Assembly (NCBI RefSeq): GCF_018617875.1
Contig: NZ_JACSKZ010000002.1
Location: 372,001-436,000, forward strand
Direction: 5' to 3'
DNA length: 64,000 bases
From: Exiguobacterium algae
GTDB lineage: Bacteria; Bacillota; Bacilli; Exiguobacteriales; Exiguobacteriaceae
Of this stretch, positions 38,081-47,917 are shown in pieces. Every line of letters starts with the position of its first letter. Position 1 is the first letter of the stretch. A program made the translations under genes and the position numbers. The notes beneath the pieces were generated by a model. It saw only the letters and a program-made list of their open reading frames with translations, had not been told where the DNA came from and ran no database searches.

Positions 38081-39793
38081 TCAAAGCTGTTGACGTTGTA
38101 GCAAGTTCGAGAAGACCCCGCCTTGTCGACTCAATTCGTCATGTGTCCCGTCCTCTACGATTCCCTCAGACGTCACGACGAGGATCCGGTCGGCATTTTT
38201 CACCGTGGCCAGTCGGTGGGCAATGATGAGCGTCGTTCGATTCGCCGCCAATTCATTGAGTGAATCTTGAATGATTGCCTCAGTTTCCGTGTCGAGCGCC
38301 GAGGTCGCCTCATCCAAAATCAAAATCGGCGGATTTTTCAAGAACATACGCGCGATGGCAATCCGTTGCTTCTGTCCACCTGAGAGCTTCAGTCCGCGTT
38401 CCCCGATTTGTGTATCCAGTCCATGTTCGAGCTCCTCGACTAGAGACGTCAGGTGCGCTTTTTCAATGGCGCGCAGAATGTCTTCATCTGTCGCCTCCAG
38501 TTTCCCGTAAGCGATGTTCTCACGTAGTGTGCCCGCAAATAAGAAGACGTCTTGTTGCACGATCCCGATTTGTCGACGAAGGCTTTCTTTCGTCATATTC
38601 CGGACATCGATGCCGTCGATTGAGATTGCTCCTGACGTCACGTCGTAAAACCGTGGAATGAGTGAGCAGATGGTCGTCTTCCCGGCTCCGCTCGTCCCGA
38701 CTAAAGCGACGGTCGTCCCGGCTTTGATCGACAAGTCAATATCCGTCAACACTTGGCGGTAGTCTGAGTAGCCGAACGAGACGTCGTTGAAGACGATATC
38801 GCCTTTCAGTGTCTCGACCTCAATCGCATCCGCACGGTTCTCGATGTCTGGCTCTTCATCGAGCAACTGCGTGAACCGTTTAAATCCGGCCATCCCTTTC
38901 GGATACATCTCCAAAAGTGCCGTGATTTTTTCAATCGGCTTGATGAGAAGATTCATATACAGGATAAACCCGACAAGTTGTCCATAAGACAATTGACCTT
39001 CATACGTTAAATACGCGCCGTATACGAGGACGAGAAGCGTCATCAGGCGGGTCGTGATATAAATGCCCGCCAGCGACGTACTCATGACCCGGTACGCCTC
39101 AATCTTAGAGCGGCGATAGAAATGGTTATCTTTTTGGAATCGGTTGATTTCAAACCCTTCATTCGTGAAGGATTGGACGACGCGTGCCCCGGAGACACTG
39201 TCCTCAACCCTTGCGTTGACTTCCCCGATGTTCGTGTACATCTTTTGCCATGCCTTGTTCATATTTTTATTGGCATACGTGATCATCGCAATTAAAAACG
39301 GGACCGCGACAACGGTGACGAGTGCCAGTTCCGGGTCGATCGAGAACATGATCCCGAACGCACCGAGCAACGTCATGATGGCGATGAAAAAGTCCTCCGG
39401 TCCGTGATGCGCCACTTCCCCGATATCGAACAAATCGTTCGTCACACGACTCATCAAGTGTCCGGTCTTATGGTTATCAAAGAATCGGAACGACTGTTTC
39501 TGGATGTGCGTGAATAATTCCTCCCGCATGTCCGTCTCAATGTTGATGCCGAGCTTATGTCCCCAGTAGTTGACGACATACTGCATCATCATGGCCAATA
39601 TGTACAGTATGAGCAGACCAATGCTGACCGTGATAATCCAGTTCCATTCCCCACCCGGCAACAGGTCGTCGATGAACCATTGGACGGCAAGCGGAAAACC
39701 GAGTTCAAGCAGTCCGACGAGAATTGCGAATGAAAAATCGAGCATAAACAACTTTTTATGTGGTCGATAATAACTGAAAAAACGTGAAATCAT
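38081..39793 (-). CDS. ABC exporter, fused permease and ATPase (YgaD-like)
   Basis: Half-transporter of the MsbA/BmrA type: six membrane helices in residues 1-310 (MISRFFSYYRPHKKLFMLDF onward), then an ATPase domain with Walker A VGTSGAGKTT (about 372), signature LSGGQKQRIAIARM, Walker B ILILDEATSALD and H-loop IAHR. It is 570 residues and probably works as a homodimer. Resembles B. subtilis YgaD. Substrate unknown; multidrug or lipid export are typical for the family. Confidence 0.92.
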   Translation of the reverse strand: MISRFFSYYRPHKKLFMLDFSFAILVGLLELGFPLAVQWFIDDLLPGGEWNWIITVSIGLLILYILAMMMQYVVNYWGHKLGINIETDMREELFTHIQKQSFRFFDNHKTGHLMSRVTNDLFDIGEVAHHGPEDFFIAIMTLLGAFGIMFSIDPELALVTVVAVPFLIAMITYANKNMNKAWQKMYTNIGEVNARVEDSVSGARVVQSFTNEGFEINRFQKDNHFYRRSKIEAYRVMSTSLAGIYITTRLMTLLVLVYGAYLTYEGQLSYGQLVGFILYMNLLIKPIEKITALLEMYPKGMAGFKRFTQLLDEEPDIENRADAIEVETLKGDIVFNDVSFGYSDYRQVLTDIDLSIKAGTTVALVGTSGAGKTTICSLIPRFYDVTSGAISIDGIDVRNMTKESLRRQIGIVQQDVFLFAGTLRENIAYGKLEATDEDILRAIEKAHLTSLVEELEHGLDTQIGERGLKLSGGQKQRIAIARMFLKNPPILILDEATSALDTETEAIIQDSLNELAANRTTLIIAHRLATVKNADRILVVTSEGIVEDGTHDELSRQGGVFSNLLQRQQL

Positions 39794-39863
39794 ACCCCTT
39801 CCCCCTTCTAACCATTAAGTTTACGCCTTTTAATGGGATGTGGAAAATGGGAAGCACCTCTTT

Positions 39864-39891
39864 TTCATTCTTTTTTCCAACGCAGTATACT
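39864..39891 (+). promoter_or_regulatory. Promoter of the YqkB-like gene
   Basis: TTCATT (39864-39869), 16-base spacer, TATACT (39886-39891). Confidence 0.5.
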
Positions 39892-39912
39892 AACTATAAG
39901 GAGTGATGCAAC

Positions 39913-40263
39913 ATGTACGTACACATTACAGAATCCGCCCTCGACCGGATCGAGGCGTTAAAGGGTGAACGAAAAGGACGGATGCACCTCTTTTATGAGA
40001 CAGAAGGATGCGGCTGCGGGAACAGCGGGATCTTCGAAATCCGTTATGTGACCGAGACAGACTCGGAAGATGTCGAAATCGATTCGAATACGGGTCCGAT
40101 CTTGATCAAAAACTGGACGAAGGTATTTTTGGATGAACAGATGAAAATCGACTATCGCGAAGACAAACGTTCACTCGTTTTAAAGAGTGATGGTCAAGTG
40201 TTCAATGCGAATCTGCTCGTCACGGATGGCACCGGCTGTCAGTTGAACGTACCGAGCCGATGA
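39913..40263 (+). CDS. HesB/IscA-like protein (YqkB family)
   Basis: A 116-residue protein of the iron-sulfur biogenesis-like (HesB/YqkB) fold: MYVHITESALDRIEAL start, a CGCG cluster in ETEGCGCGNSGIF (about 36-39) and a final TDGTGCQLN cysteine. Role in Fe-S metabolism is plausible but not established for this subgroup. AAGGAG precedes the ATG. The stop overlaps the next ATG by four bases. Confidence 0.85.
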   Translation: MYVHITESALDRIEALKGERKGRMHLFYETEGCGCGNSGIFEIRYVTETDSEDVEIDSNTGPILIKNWTKVFLDEQMKIDYREDKRSLVLKSDGQVFNANLLVTDGTGCQLNVPSR

Positions 40264-40454
40264 AACAGGCGTTACGTGAACATTCGATTCTTTGGCTATG
40301 GTTTCTCCTAAGCTTCGGACTCGGACTGTTCGGAATCTATCTGGCGTTCAGCGATTCGGTCTACACGATGTCCGCAGTCATCGCTTCGCTGTTTGCATTC
40401 GGGTTTGCATTGCAACGAACAGCAAAGTATATGCAGCAAAGCCATTCGGATTGA
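40260..40454 (+). CDS. Small two-helix membrane protein
   Basis: A 64-residue protein with two hydrophobic helices (about 11-28 and 35-52) and a charged C-terminus (RTAKYMQQSHSD). The ATG overlaps the stop of the YqkB-like gene (ATGA), so the two are translationally coupled. I do not recognise a named family with confidence; YrhC-type small membrane proteins are similar in size and layout. Confidence 0.72.
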   Translation: MKQALREHSILWLWFLLSFGLGLFGIYLAFSDSVYTMSAVIASLFAFGFALQRTAKYMQQSHSD

Positions 40455-40475
40455 ATTCCGAATGGCTTTGCTTTT
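40441..40475. terminator. Terminator overlapping the stop of the small membrane protein gene
   Basis: GCCATTCGGA (40441-40450) pairs with TCCGAATGGC (40457-40466); followed by TTTGCTTTT. The stop codon lies in the loop. It probably serves the convergent gene too. Confidence 0.82.
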
Positions 40476-41076
40476 AAGCGTTCACTTTGTCTGAAAAAGT
40501 CGTTGTGATTGTCTGCTTTATCTTTTCAAGCATCTGTTGTCTCGATACATCATCAACCGAAACTACTCCCCCGAGTGCAATATGACCGACTGGTTCGATT
40601 CCAACGAATTCAAAGATTCCTGTATCTGTCGTTTGTATGAGTGATGAAGTCATCCCCGTCGCATCGTAGTACTCATTCAGGTTACCATGTGTTTTGACAG
40701 TAAACCCTTTTTTCCCTTTCAACAATTGCAGTTGATTGCCTTCACCATCATAGGCATAAGCAAATCCGTATGAAAAGACACGATCCACATAACCTTTCAA
40801 AAGTGCTGGAAGACCAGTCCACCAAACCGGATAGATGAACGTAATAACATCCGCTTCAGAAATATAATCTTGCTCAACCTTAATATCAGCAGGAATATTC
40901 CCGGATTGGAACGTCATGAAATCTTCTGCTTTTAAGACAGGATCGAACCCGAGTGCATAGAGATCACGAACAACAACCTCATGATGATTTGCTTGGAGTG
41001 TTTCTACTGTAGTGTTAAGGATCGCATGATTAAAACTTTTTGGATTTGGATGGGCGTACAAAATAAGATGTTTCAT
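40474..41076 (-). CDS. NAD(P)H:quinone oxidoreductase, flavodoxin fold
   Basis: A 200-residue FMN or FAD enzyme of the NQO1/KefF group: MKHLILYAHPNPKSFNHAIL start, DLYALGFDPVL, FIYPVWWTGLPALLKGYVDRVF (flavin site) and late KTHGNLNEYY. These enzymes reduce quinones by two electrons and protect from quinone or electrophile stress. GGGAGAG precedes the ATG. Its upstream region carries two copies of the operator also present in the adjacent marR promoter, so it is probably repressed by that MarR protein. Confidence 0.91.
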   Translation of the reverse strand: MKHLILYAHPNPKSFNHAILNTTVETLQANHHEVVVRDLYALGFDPVLKAEDFMTFQSGNIPADIKVEQDYISEADVITFIYPVWWTGLPALLKGYVDRVFSYGFAYAYDGEGNQLQLLKGKKGFTVKTHGNLNEYYDATGMTSSLIQTTDTGIFEFVGIEPVGHIALGGVVSVDDVSRQQMLEKIKQTITTTFSDKVNA

Positions 41077-41093
41077 TAAAAATTCTCTCCCTT

Positions 41094-41152
41094 TAGTTTT
41101 ATATCTAACTATTTGGCAAAGTTATTAGTTTTATATCTAACTATATGTTCAA
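41094..41152 (-). promoter_or_regulatory. Quinone reductase promoter with two MarR operators
   Basis: Two identical 18-base sites, TAGTTTTATATCTAACTA at 41094-41111 and 41126-41143, 32 bases apart (about three helical turns). Each shares GTTAGATAT with the marR operator palindrome. A candidate -35 (TTGAAC, 41147-41152) lies directly upstream of the distal site; the -10 is uncertain. Confidence 0.75.
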
Positions 41153-41165
41153 GATTTAAGATAGA

Positions 41166-41588
41166 TTAAAATCTATCTAGAATCTTGTTTAGCGTCTCTT
41201 CGAATCTAGTCTGTTCATCCTCTGACATATTTCCATAAACCAGTGTGTTCAGTGTATGAGATACCTCATCAAATATCGGTTTCAACGCTTCGCCTTTCTC
41301 GGTCAACGTTATATATGAGATACGTTGATCGGTTAAGTCTTTTCGTTTTTCAATATACCCTAGCTTCAATAACTTGTTTACGAGAACCGTCACTGTCGGT
41401 TTAGAACGACTGATTTCTTCAGATAGCTCCTTCATCGTAAGCCGATGATGTCGATACAATGCTAAAAAGATTCCACCGTGAGATGGCGCAATTTCTGTCA
41501 CACCATGCTTCTCAAGTTCCGATAAAATTAGTTTGTTCGACTCATCTCGAATACGACCAATTAATGAAATTGCGTTTTTCTTTGCCAT
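41166..41588 (-). CDS. MarR family transcriptional regulator
   Basis: A 140-residue winged-helix repressor: THGGIFLALYRHHRLTMKELSEEI-like helix-turn-helix region and the wing LLKLGYIEKRKDLTDQRISYITLTEKG with the conserved DxR (about residues 88-90). It has no cysteine, so a small ligand rather than thiol oxidation probably relieves repression. Start ATG 41588 lies at the predicted transcription start itself, so the mRNA looks leaderless. Stop is followed by a weak hairpin (AGATAGATT/AATCTATCT). Likely controls itself and the downstream quinone reductase. Confidence 0.91.
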   Translation of the reverse strand: MAKKNAISLIGRIRDESNKLILSELEKHGVTEIAPSHGGIFLALYRHHRLTMKELSEEISRSKPTVTVLVNKLLKLGYIEKRKDLTDQRISYITLTEKGEALKPIFDEVSHTLNTLVYGNMSEDEQTRFEETLNKILDRF

Positions 41589-41594
41589 GTCTTC

Positions 41595-41623
41595 ATATTA
41601 GTTAGATATCTAACTTTTGTCAA
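41595..41623 (-). promoter_or_regulatory. marR promoter with palindromic operator in its spacer
   Basis: Minus strand TTGACA (41618-41623), 17-base spacer, TAATAT (41595-41600). The spacer contains the perfect palindrome GTTAGATATCTAAC (41601-41614). The predicted start of transcription, six to seven bases past the -10, coincides with the ATG at 41588. Confidence 0.83.
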
Positions 41624-41666
41624 CCATATTCGTTCATTTATTTTATCTTTTCGATTTCTTCGTACT

Positions 41667-41696
41667 AAAAAAGGATTCGCCGAGAACGACGAATCC
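41667..41696 (-). terminator. aspS terminator
   Basis: Minus strand GGATTCG/CGAATCC (arms 41690-41696 and 41673-41679) then T6. Confidence 0.87.
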
Positions 41697-41709
41697 TGTC
41701 TGAAGCGTA

Positions 41710-43482
41710 TTATTTTTTCTCTTTTACCGCTGTACGAATCGACAACTCTTCAAGCTGCGCATCTGCGACCGGGCTCGGTGCTTGCGTCAAGAGACAGCTC
41801 GCCGAAGCCGTTTTCGGGAAGGCGATTGTGTCACGAAGGTTCGAACGACCTGCAAGAATCATGACGAGACGGTCAAGACCGAGTGCGATTCCTGCGTGCG
41901 GTGGCGTCCCGTATTCGAACGCTTCAAGCAAGAAGCCGAACTGTTCAACTGCTTCTTCTTGTGTGAAGCCGAGCAATTTGAACATGCGCTCCTGGATGTC
42001 ACGTTCGTAAATACGCTGTGAGCCGCCACCGAGCTCATAACCGTTCAAGACGAGGTCATACGCAACCGCGCGAACGCTTCCCGGGTCTGTTTCGAGAAGG
42101 TGAAGGTCTTCACGGTTCGGCATCGTGAACGGGTGGTGGTTCGCATAAAAGCGACCGTCTTCTTCTTCGAACGTTACGAGTGGGAAGTCTGTCACCCAAA
42201 GGAAGTTGAACTTCGACTCGTCGATGAGACCGAGGTCATGTCCGAGTTTGACGCGGAGTGCGCCAAGGCTGTCTGCGACGACAGTTGGTTTCGATGCGAC
42301 GAAGAGGAGAAGGTCACCTGCTTCTGCATTCGTTGCTTCGATCAACTTCTGTGCATACGTCTCGTCGAAGAACTTCGCGATCGGGCCGTTCAAGCCTTCT
42401 GCAGTCACTTTGAGCCATGCGAGACCTTTCGCACCGTAGACCGCTGTGAACTCCTGAAGCTTGTCGATGTCTTTACGTGAGAAGTTGTCCGCTTCCCCTT
42501 TTACGTTGATCGCTTTGACTTGTCCGTTTGATTCGAGTGCGGCGTCGAACACTTTGAAGCCGGCACCTTTCACCGCGTCTGCCACGTCGATCAATTCGAG
42601 ACCAAAACGTGTGTCCGGTTTGTCTGAACCAAAGCGGCGCATCGCTTCTTCATGTGTCATGCGCTCGAACTTCGCTGGTGTGTCCGTACGACCGAGCGTC
42701 GATTCCATGACTTGTCCCATCATTGACTCCATCATCGCCATCAAGTCTTCAATGTCCATGAAGCTCGTCTCGATGTCGACTTGCGTGAATTCAGGCTGAC
42801 GGTCTGCACGAAGGTCCTCGTCACGGAAGCAGCGCGCGATTTGGAAGTAACGGTCAAATCCTGCAACCATGAGCAACTGTTTGAAGAGCTGTGGTGATTG
42901 TGGGAGTGCATAGAACTCTCCACCGTGGACACGGCTCGGTACGAGATAGTCACGTGCGCCTTCCGGTGTCGACTTCGTCAAGATCGGTGTTTCGACTTCA
43001 AGGAACTCTTGCTCCGTCAAGAAGTTACGGATCGTGTTTGACGTCTTCGAGCGGAGACGGAACGTCTCCTGAAGCGCCGGACGACGAAGGTCGAGGTAAC
43101 GATACTTGAGACGGAGGTCTTCTGAGACGTTTTCTGCTTCGTCACCGATTGGAATTGGTGTCATCTTCGCCGCGTTCAAGATATTGATCTCGGACGCGAT
43201 AACCTCGATGTTTCCTGTCGGCATGTTCGGGTTCTTGTTCTCACGCTCGAGAACCGTTCCTTTCACGTCGAGGACGAACTCGCTACGGATTGTCTCCGCG
43301 AGTTGATGGACTGCTTCGTTTTCCGGACGTACGACGACTTGGACGATCCCTGTACGGTCACGAAGGTCGATGAAGATCAATCCTCCGAGGTCACGACGTT
43401 TTTGTACCCATCCTTTTAATTGTACTTCTTGGCCGATCAGTGACTCTGTCACGCGGCCGTTCATATGTGTGCGTCCGATCAT
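41710..43482 (-). CDS. aspS: Aspartyl-tRNA synthetase
   Basis: Class II synthetase, bacterial type with the inserted GAD domain. N-terminal OB fold ([22 protein letters not shown]), motif 2 [16 protein letters not shown], and motif 3 [13 protein letters not shown] near the end. It is 590 residues. The ATG overlaps the hisS stop (ATGA), so both are expressed from the T-box-controlled transcript. Confidence 0.97.
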   Translation of the reverse strand: MIGRTHMNGRVTESLIGQEVQLKGWVQKRRDLGGLIFIDLRDRTGIVQVVVRPENEAVHQLAETIRSEFVLDVKGTVLERENKNPNMPTGNIEVIASEINILNAAKMTPIPIGDEAENVSEDLRLKYRYLDLRRPALQETFRLRSKTSNTIRNFLTEQEFLEVETPILTKSTPEGARDYLVPSRVHGGEFYALPQSPQLFKQLLMVAGFDRYFQIARCFRDEDLRADRQPEFTQVDIETSFMDIEDLMAMMESMMGQVMESTLGRTDTPAKFERMTHEEAMRRFGSDKPDTRFGLELIDVADAVKGAGFKVFDAALESNGQVKAINVKGEADNFSRKDIDKLQEFTAVYGAKGLAWLKVTAEGLNGPIAKFFDETYAQKLIEATNAEAGDLLLFVASKPTVVADSLGALRVKLGHDLGLIDESKFNFLWVTDFPLVTFEEEDGRFYANHHPFTMPNREDLHLLETDPGSVRAVAYDLVLNGYELGGGSQRIYERDIQERMFKLLGFTQEEAVEQFGFLLEAFEYGTPPHAGIALGLDRLVMILAGRSNLRDTIAFPKTASASCLLTQAPSPVADAQLEELSIRTAVKEKK

Positions 43483-44762
43483 TGTCCTGCTCCTTCCGAT
43501 AGTTCACGAATTTTGTCTGCGACGGCCGAGAGTGGCACGTCGACTTGTTCACCAGTTGTCATGTCTTTCAAGGCAGCTGCCCCGCGTTCCACTTCATCAT
43601 CCCCTAAGATGACTGTGAACTTGGCTTTCAAGCGGTCCGCCTGTTTGAATTGTCCTTTGAACTTCCGTCCCTGGTAATCACGGTCCGCCTTCAACCCTTC
43701 CATACGAAGGAGTTGTAAGAGGCGTGTCGCCGTCAATTCGACTTCTTTCCCGCCTTGCGCGACGATGAAGACGTCAAGTCCGGTCTCGAGTTCAGGTAAA
43801 ACGCCTTCGTTCTCAAGTGCGAGGATGAGGCGCTCCAACCCAATCCCGAATCCGATTCCCGGCATGTCCGGTCCGCCGATATCTTGTACGAGACCGTTGT
43901 AGCGTCCGCCGCCACAAAGTGTCGTGATGGCTCCGAATCCTTCTGCCTCCGACATGATCTCAAACGCCGTGTGCGTGTAGTAATCGAGTCCACGAACGAG
44001 TGTCGGATCGATTTCATACGCGACGCCGAGCGCATCGAGTTGCTCAAGCACTTGATCAAAGTAGGCTTTCGACTCTTCGTTCAAGTATTCGAGAATCGAA
44101 GGTGCCGTTTTCATCGACGGGTGATCGCGGTCGACTTTACAATCCAAGATGCGAAGCGGGTTCTTGTGAAGGCGTGACTGGCAGTCTTGGCAAAGCTCAC
44201 CAGCGACCGGTTCGAAGTGACGGATGAGCGCATCGCGGTGGGCGTTGCGGCTCTCGGCGTCCCCGAGCGAGTTGACGACGACTTTAATTTTCTGAAGTCC
44301 AAACGACTTGTAAATCGAATACGCGAGACTGATGACCTCTGCGTCGACCGCCGGGTCACTACTGCCGATTGCCTCGACGCCGTACTGGTGAAGCTGACGG
44401 AAACGGCCTTTTTGCGGACGTTCATAACGGAACATCGGTCCCATGTAGTAGAGCTTCGTCGGTTGGTCCGGATTTCCGAACAGTTTGTTCGTCACGAAAG
44501 AACGAACGACGGAAGCCGTCCCTTCCGGACGAAGTGTGTACTCGTCTTTCCCTTTCTTCACGAGCGTGAACATCTCTTTTTGTACGATGTCCGTCGTCTC
44601 CCCGACACTTCGTGTGAACAAGTTCGTTGTTTCAAAGATTGGTGTGCGGATCTCTTTATAGTTGTAACGGGCGCTGATGTCGCGGAGCTTCTCCTCGACA
44701 TATTGCCACGTCTCGACCGTGCCCGGGAGCAGATCTTGTGTGCCGCGTGGTGCTTTCATCAT
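43479..44762 (-). CDS. hisS: Histidyl-tRNA synthetase
   Basis: Class II synthetase. [11 protein letters not shown] start, motif 2 region [24 protein letters not shown], histidine-binding [14 protein letters not shown], and motif 3 [15 protein letters not shown]. It is 427 residues; two ATG codons (44762, 44759) are in tandem, with GGAGG upstream. Under a T-box leader shared with aspS. Confidence 0.97.
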   Translation of the reverse strand: MMKAPRGTQDLLPGTVETWQYVEEKLRDISARYNYKEIRTPIFETTNLFTRSVGETTDIVQKEMFTLVKKGKDEYTLRPEGTASVVRSFVTNKLFGNPDQPTKLYYMGPMFRYERPQKGRFRQLHQYGVEAIGSSDPAVDAEVISLAYSIYKSFGLQKIKVVVNSLGDAESRNAHRDALIRHFEPVAGELCQDCQSRLHKNPLRILDCKVDRDHPSMKTAPSILEYLNEESKAYFDQVLEQLDALGVAYEIDPTLVRGLDYYTHTAFEIMSEAEGFGAITTLCGGGRYNGLVQDIGGPDMPGIGFGIGLERLILALENEGVLPELETGLDVFIVAQGGKEVELTATRLLQLLRMEGLKADRDYQGRKFKGQFKQADRLKAKFTVILGDDEVERGAAALKDMTTGEQVDVPLSAVADKIRELSEGAGQ

Positions 44763-44787
44763 CTATTGTTCCCTCCTTAATGAATAC

Positions 44788-45045
44788 AAAAAAGGCCCTC
44801 GTCCGCAAAGGGACGAGAGCCTGTGTAGGTTTCCCGTGGTACCACCCTCGTTGCAGAGCCATTGCTTGAAACTCTGCCACTCGAAATCGGTTAACGCCCG
44901 AATAACGGCTTCCCCTACTCACGTTCAAGGAAGCACCTCCAAAGTGTCGTTCGGGTCATCATCCAGTCGATGCTTTCAGCCAAGGCATCGCTCTCTTTGC
45001 TGGTGGGGTGACCGTACTCCTCTTCTTCATAGGTGTTAGGTTATA
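44788..45045 (-). ncRNA. T-box leader of hisS-aspS, Asp specifier overlapping a His codon
   Basis: The core GAGGGTGGTACCACGGG (minus strand, about 44833-44850) and the terminator (GGCTCTCGTCC...GGACGAGGGCC, T6; 44788-44822) are clear. By the six-base spacing to GAG used in the other two T-boxes here, the specifier is GAC (Asp; complement of 44946-44948). CAC (His) overlaps it (44944-44946). The bulge TGGT would pair only by wobble with the usual G discriminator of tRNA-Asp. Confidence 0.9.
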
Positions 45046-45051
45046 TGCTTC

Positions 45052-45081
45052 ATGATGCCGAATCGAGCCGGCTCCTGTCAA
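45052..45081 (-). promoter_or_regulatory. Candidate promoter of the hisS-aspS leader
   Basis: Minus strand TTGACA (45076-45081), 18-base spacer, CATCAT (45052-45057). The -35 overlaps the dtd stop; the -10 is weak. Confidence 0.5.
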
Positions 45082-45521
45082 GCGTTTTTTTCGAGCATGA
45101 GTGTGACTGGACCATCATTGACGAGCGCGACGTCCATCATGGCGCCGAAACGCCCCGTCTCGACGATTAGTCCGTGAGACCGGAGACGTGCATTGAATGT
45201 TTCATACAATGCCTCCGCCACATCCGGTTTTGCGGCCTTCGTGAAGGCCGGACGGCGACCCTTCATCGTGTCTCCGTATAACGTGAACTGAGAGACGGAC
45301 AAGATTTGACCGTCTACATCTTGAATGGATAAGTTCATCTTTTCAAATTCATCTTCAAAGACGCGGAGCCCCGCCACTTTGTCGGCGAGCCAATTTACTT
45401 CTTCTTCCGTATCTTCATGCTTCACACCGACGAGGAGTAAATAGCCGGTTCCGATTTTGCCGACGACTTCTTCCTCGACCGTGACCGATGCTTCTTTCAC
45501 GCGTTGCAACAATACTCGCAC
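45078..45521 (-). CDS. dtd: D-aminoacyl-tRNA deacylase
   Basis: Removes D-amino acids from mischarged t[18 protein letters not shown] start, the SQFTLYGD motif (about residues 77-84) and the Gly-cisPro motif in [10 protein letters not shown] near the end. It is 147 residues. The start is GTG at 45521 with AAGGAAGAG upstream. It follows rel after 16 bases. Confidence 0.96.
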   Translation of the reverse strand: MRVLLQRVKEASVTVEEEVVGKIGTGYLLLVGVKHEDTEEEVNWLADKVAGLRVFEDEFEKMNLSIQDVDGQILSVSQFTLYGDTMKGRRPAFTKAAKPDVAEALYETFNARLRSHGLIVETGRFGAMMDVALVNDGPVTLMLEKNA

Positions 45522-45537
45522 TACACTCTTCCTTTCG

Positions 45538-47727
45538 TCACGTCATCATGACCCGGCTCACCGAGTACACATCCGAGATCTGCTTGATCCGGTCGACGAC
45601 TTTTTGCAAATGATTCACGTTCGGAATCGAAATCGTCATCGAGATACGTGCCTGTTTATTCTGGTCTCCCCGACCACTGACGGCGATGATATTCGTATTC
45701 GTCGCCGAAACGGCTTGTAAGACGTCATTTAAGAGGCCGGAACGGTCATAGCCGGTGATTTCGATATCGACGTTATAATTCTTCTCTTTTGCCTGTCCTG
45801 CTTCCCATTCCACGTCAAGAAGACGTTCTGGATGCTGCTCGTTGACGATGTTCAAACAGTCCTTCCGGTGAATCGAGACGCCGCGTCCGCGTGTGATGTA
45901 GCCGACGATTTCATCCCCTGGCACCGGGTTACAACAACGGCTCATTCGAATGAGCATGTTGTCGATTCCTTTCACGGTGACACCCGCTTCGGTCGATTTC
46001 TTTTTCGGTGCCTGACTCACTTTCAAACCGCTGATCGCTTCAGATAGCTCGAGCTTCGGTTCTTTCCGTTGGCGCTCGGTCAACTTATGGGCGACCTGGG
46101 CTGCTGTGATTCCCTGATAGCCGACTGCGGCATACATCTCTTCTTCGTTTCCAAAGTTGAACTTCTCGACGACGACCGCAACCGATTGGTCATCAATGAC
46201 TTCCTTCGGTTCAAACCCGAGTTTTTTGATTTCCGCATCGACGAGTTCTTTTCCTTTTTCAACGTTCTCTTCCCGTTGCTGCCGCTTGAACCATTGACGA
46301 ATCTTATTTTTCGCCTGACTCGATACAGCCAGCTTCAACCAGTCCTTGCTCGGTCCGTAACTGTGCTTCGAGGTAATAATCTCAATGATATCCCCCGTCT
46401 CGAGTTTATGGTCAAGCGGGACCATGCGCCCGTTTACTTTCGCACCGGTCATGCGATGTCCAATTTCCGTATGGATCCGATACGCATAGTCGATCGGGAC
46501 AGAGCCTTTCGGTAATTCAAACACGTCCCCTTTCGGCGTAAAGACGTAGAGCATATCACTAAAGAAATCGACTTTCAGCGACTCCATGAACTCTTCGGCA
46601 TCGGTCGTATCTTTTTGAAGCTCTAAAATCTCCCGAAGGTGGGCAATCTTTTCGTCAAACCCGTTCGTCGAGACGTTTTTGCCTTCCTTGTATGCCCAGT
46701 GGGCCGCAATCCCGAATTCGGCGATGAAATGCATGTCCTTCGTACGAATCTGCACTTCGAGCGGCTCACCTTTCGGACCAATCACCGTCGTATGGAGCGA
46801 TTGATACATGTTCGGTTTCGGCATGGCGATATAGTCTTTAAATCGTCCCGGCATCGGTTTATATTGCGTATGGATGATGCCAAGCACTGCGTAGCAGTCA
46901 CGGATCGAGTCGACAATGATCCGCACCGCCATCAAGTCATAGATTTCATTGAATTCTTTCTTATGTTTCACCATCTTGTTGTAGATGGAGTAGATGTGCT
47001 TCGGACGACCATTTACATCCGCGTCAATGTTTACTTCTTCGAGAACACTGTCCACTTCTGTAATGACAGACGTGACGAGCGCTTCCCGCTCGGTCCGTTT
47101 CTGCTTCATCATCGAGACGATCTTATAGTATTGCTGCGGATTGATATATCGGAGTGAGATATCCTCGAGCTCCCATTTGATCGTCGAGATCCCCATCCGG
47201 TGGGCAAGCGGGGCAAAGATTTCAAGCGTCTCCTCCGCTTTTTGGACTTGCTTCTCTTTTGGCATATGTTGAAGCGTCCGCATATTGTGAAGACGGTCTG
47301 CCAGCTTAATCAGAATGACGCGTACATCTTCCGCCATCGCAATGATCATCTTCCGGTGGTTTTCCGCAAGTTCTTCTTTTTTCGACTTGTACTTGATCTT
47401 ACCGAGCTTCGTCACGCCGTCAACGAGCATGGCGACGTCCGCTCCGAAATCGTTCGCGAGTTGTTGGAGCGTCACATCCGTGTCTTCCACGACATCGTGT
47501 AAGAGTGCACCGATAATCGTCGTGGCGTCCAGTCCGATATCAACGAGGATGCCGGCCACTTGGACCGGGTGCAGGATGTAGGGTTCGCCCGAACGTCGGA
47601 ACTGACCGGTATGATGAAGTTTTGCGTATTCGTAAGCGCGTTTCACTTCGGCTATATCTTCGTCAACCATATACTCCCCGAGCGCGTCGAGAAGATCCTC
47701 AATACTTACGATTTGTTTTTTGGTCAT
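45538..47727 (-). CDS. relA: Bifunctional (p)ppGpp synthetase/hydrolase Rel
   Basis: Long RSH protein controlling the stringent response. HD hydrolase domain ([29 protein letters not shown]), synthetase domain ([43 protein letters not shown]; the RFKD motif marks bifunctional enzymes), TGS domain ([25 protein letters not shown]), and the C-terminal CC zinc finger and ACT domain. I prefer ATG 47727 (729 residues), with GGGTG nine bases upstream; GTG 47739 overlaps it. Confidence 0.96.
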   Translation of the reverse strand: MTKKQIVSIEDLLDALGEYMVDEDIAEVKRAYEYAKLHHTGQFRRSGEPYILHPVQVAGILVDIGLDATTIIGALLHDVVEDTDVTLQQLANDFGADVAMLVDGVTKLGKIKYKSKKEELAENHRKMIIAMAEDVRVILIKLADRLHNMRTLQHMPKEKQVQKAEETLEIFAPLAHRMGISTIKWELEDISLRYINPQQYYKIVSMMKQKRTEREALVTSVITEVDSVLEEVNIDADVNGRPKHIYSIYNKMVKHKKEFNEIYDLMAVRIIVDSIRDCYAVLGIIHTQYKPMPGRFKDYIAMPKPNMYQSLHTTVIGPKGEPLEVQIRTKDMHFIAEFGIAAHWAYKEGKNVSTNGFDEKIAHLREILELQKDTTDAEEFMESLKVDFFSDMLYVFTPKGDVFELPKGSVPIDYAYRIHTEIGHRMTGAKVNGRMVPLDHKLETGDIIEIITSKHSYGPSKDWLKLAVSSQAKNKIRQWFKRQQREENVEKGKELVDAEIKKLGFEPKEVIDDQSVAVVVEKFNFGNEEEMYAAVGYQGITAAQVAHKLTERQRKEPKLELSEAISGLKVSQAPKKKSTEAGVTVKGIDNMLIRMSRCCNPVPGDEIVGYITRGRGVSIHRKDCLNIVNEQHPERLLDVEWEAGQAKEKNYNVDIEITGYDRSGLLNDVLQAVSATNTNIIAVSGRGDQNKQARISMTISIPNVNHLQKVVDRIKQISDVYSVSRVMMT

Positions 47728-47886
47728 AACATTCGACACCCTTTTTCTTACCGCTCCAATCGCCTCGGATTCGTCGCAGCATGGTAGTATTTTTCATTCG
47801 AAATTCGATAATTTTTATATCCATTATCGAAAAAATCTGACGACCTGTCAAAGGTTGTGGGTTACTTTCCTATAAAAACTATTCAA

Positions 47887-47913
47887 AAACGGGAAGCGTA
47901 TCGCTTCCCGTTT
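47887..47913 (-). terminator. apt terminator
   Basis: AAACGGGAAGC pairs with GCTTCCCGTTT (47887-47897 with 47903-47913), then TTTTGAA on the minus strand. It separates apt from rel. Confidence 0.87.
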
Positions 47914-47917
47914 ATTT

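Noticed and set aside
41094-41143. Two identical 18-base repeats as a possible CRISPR array
   Set aside because: Only two copies, a spacing of 32 bases, no cas genes, and a clear match to the neighbouring MarR operator.
44187-44780. A 197-codon open frame antisense to hisS
   Set aside because: It lies opposite a certain gene and has no homology or start signal; long antisense frames are common here because of codon bias.
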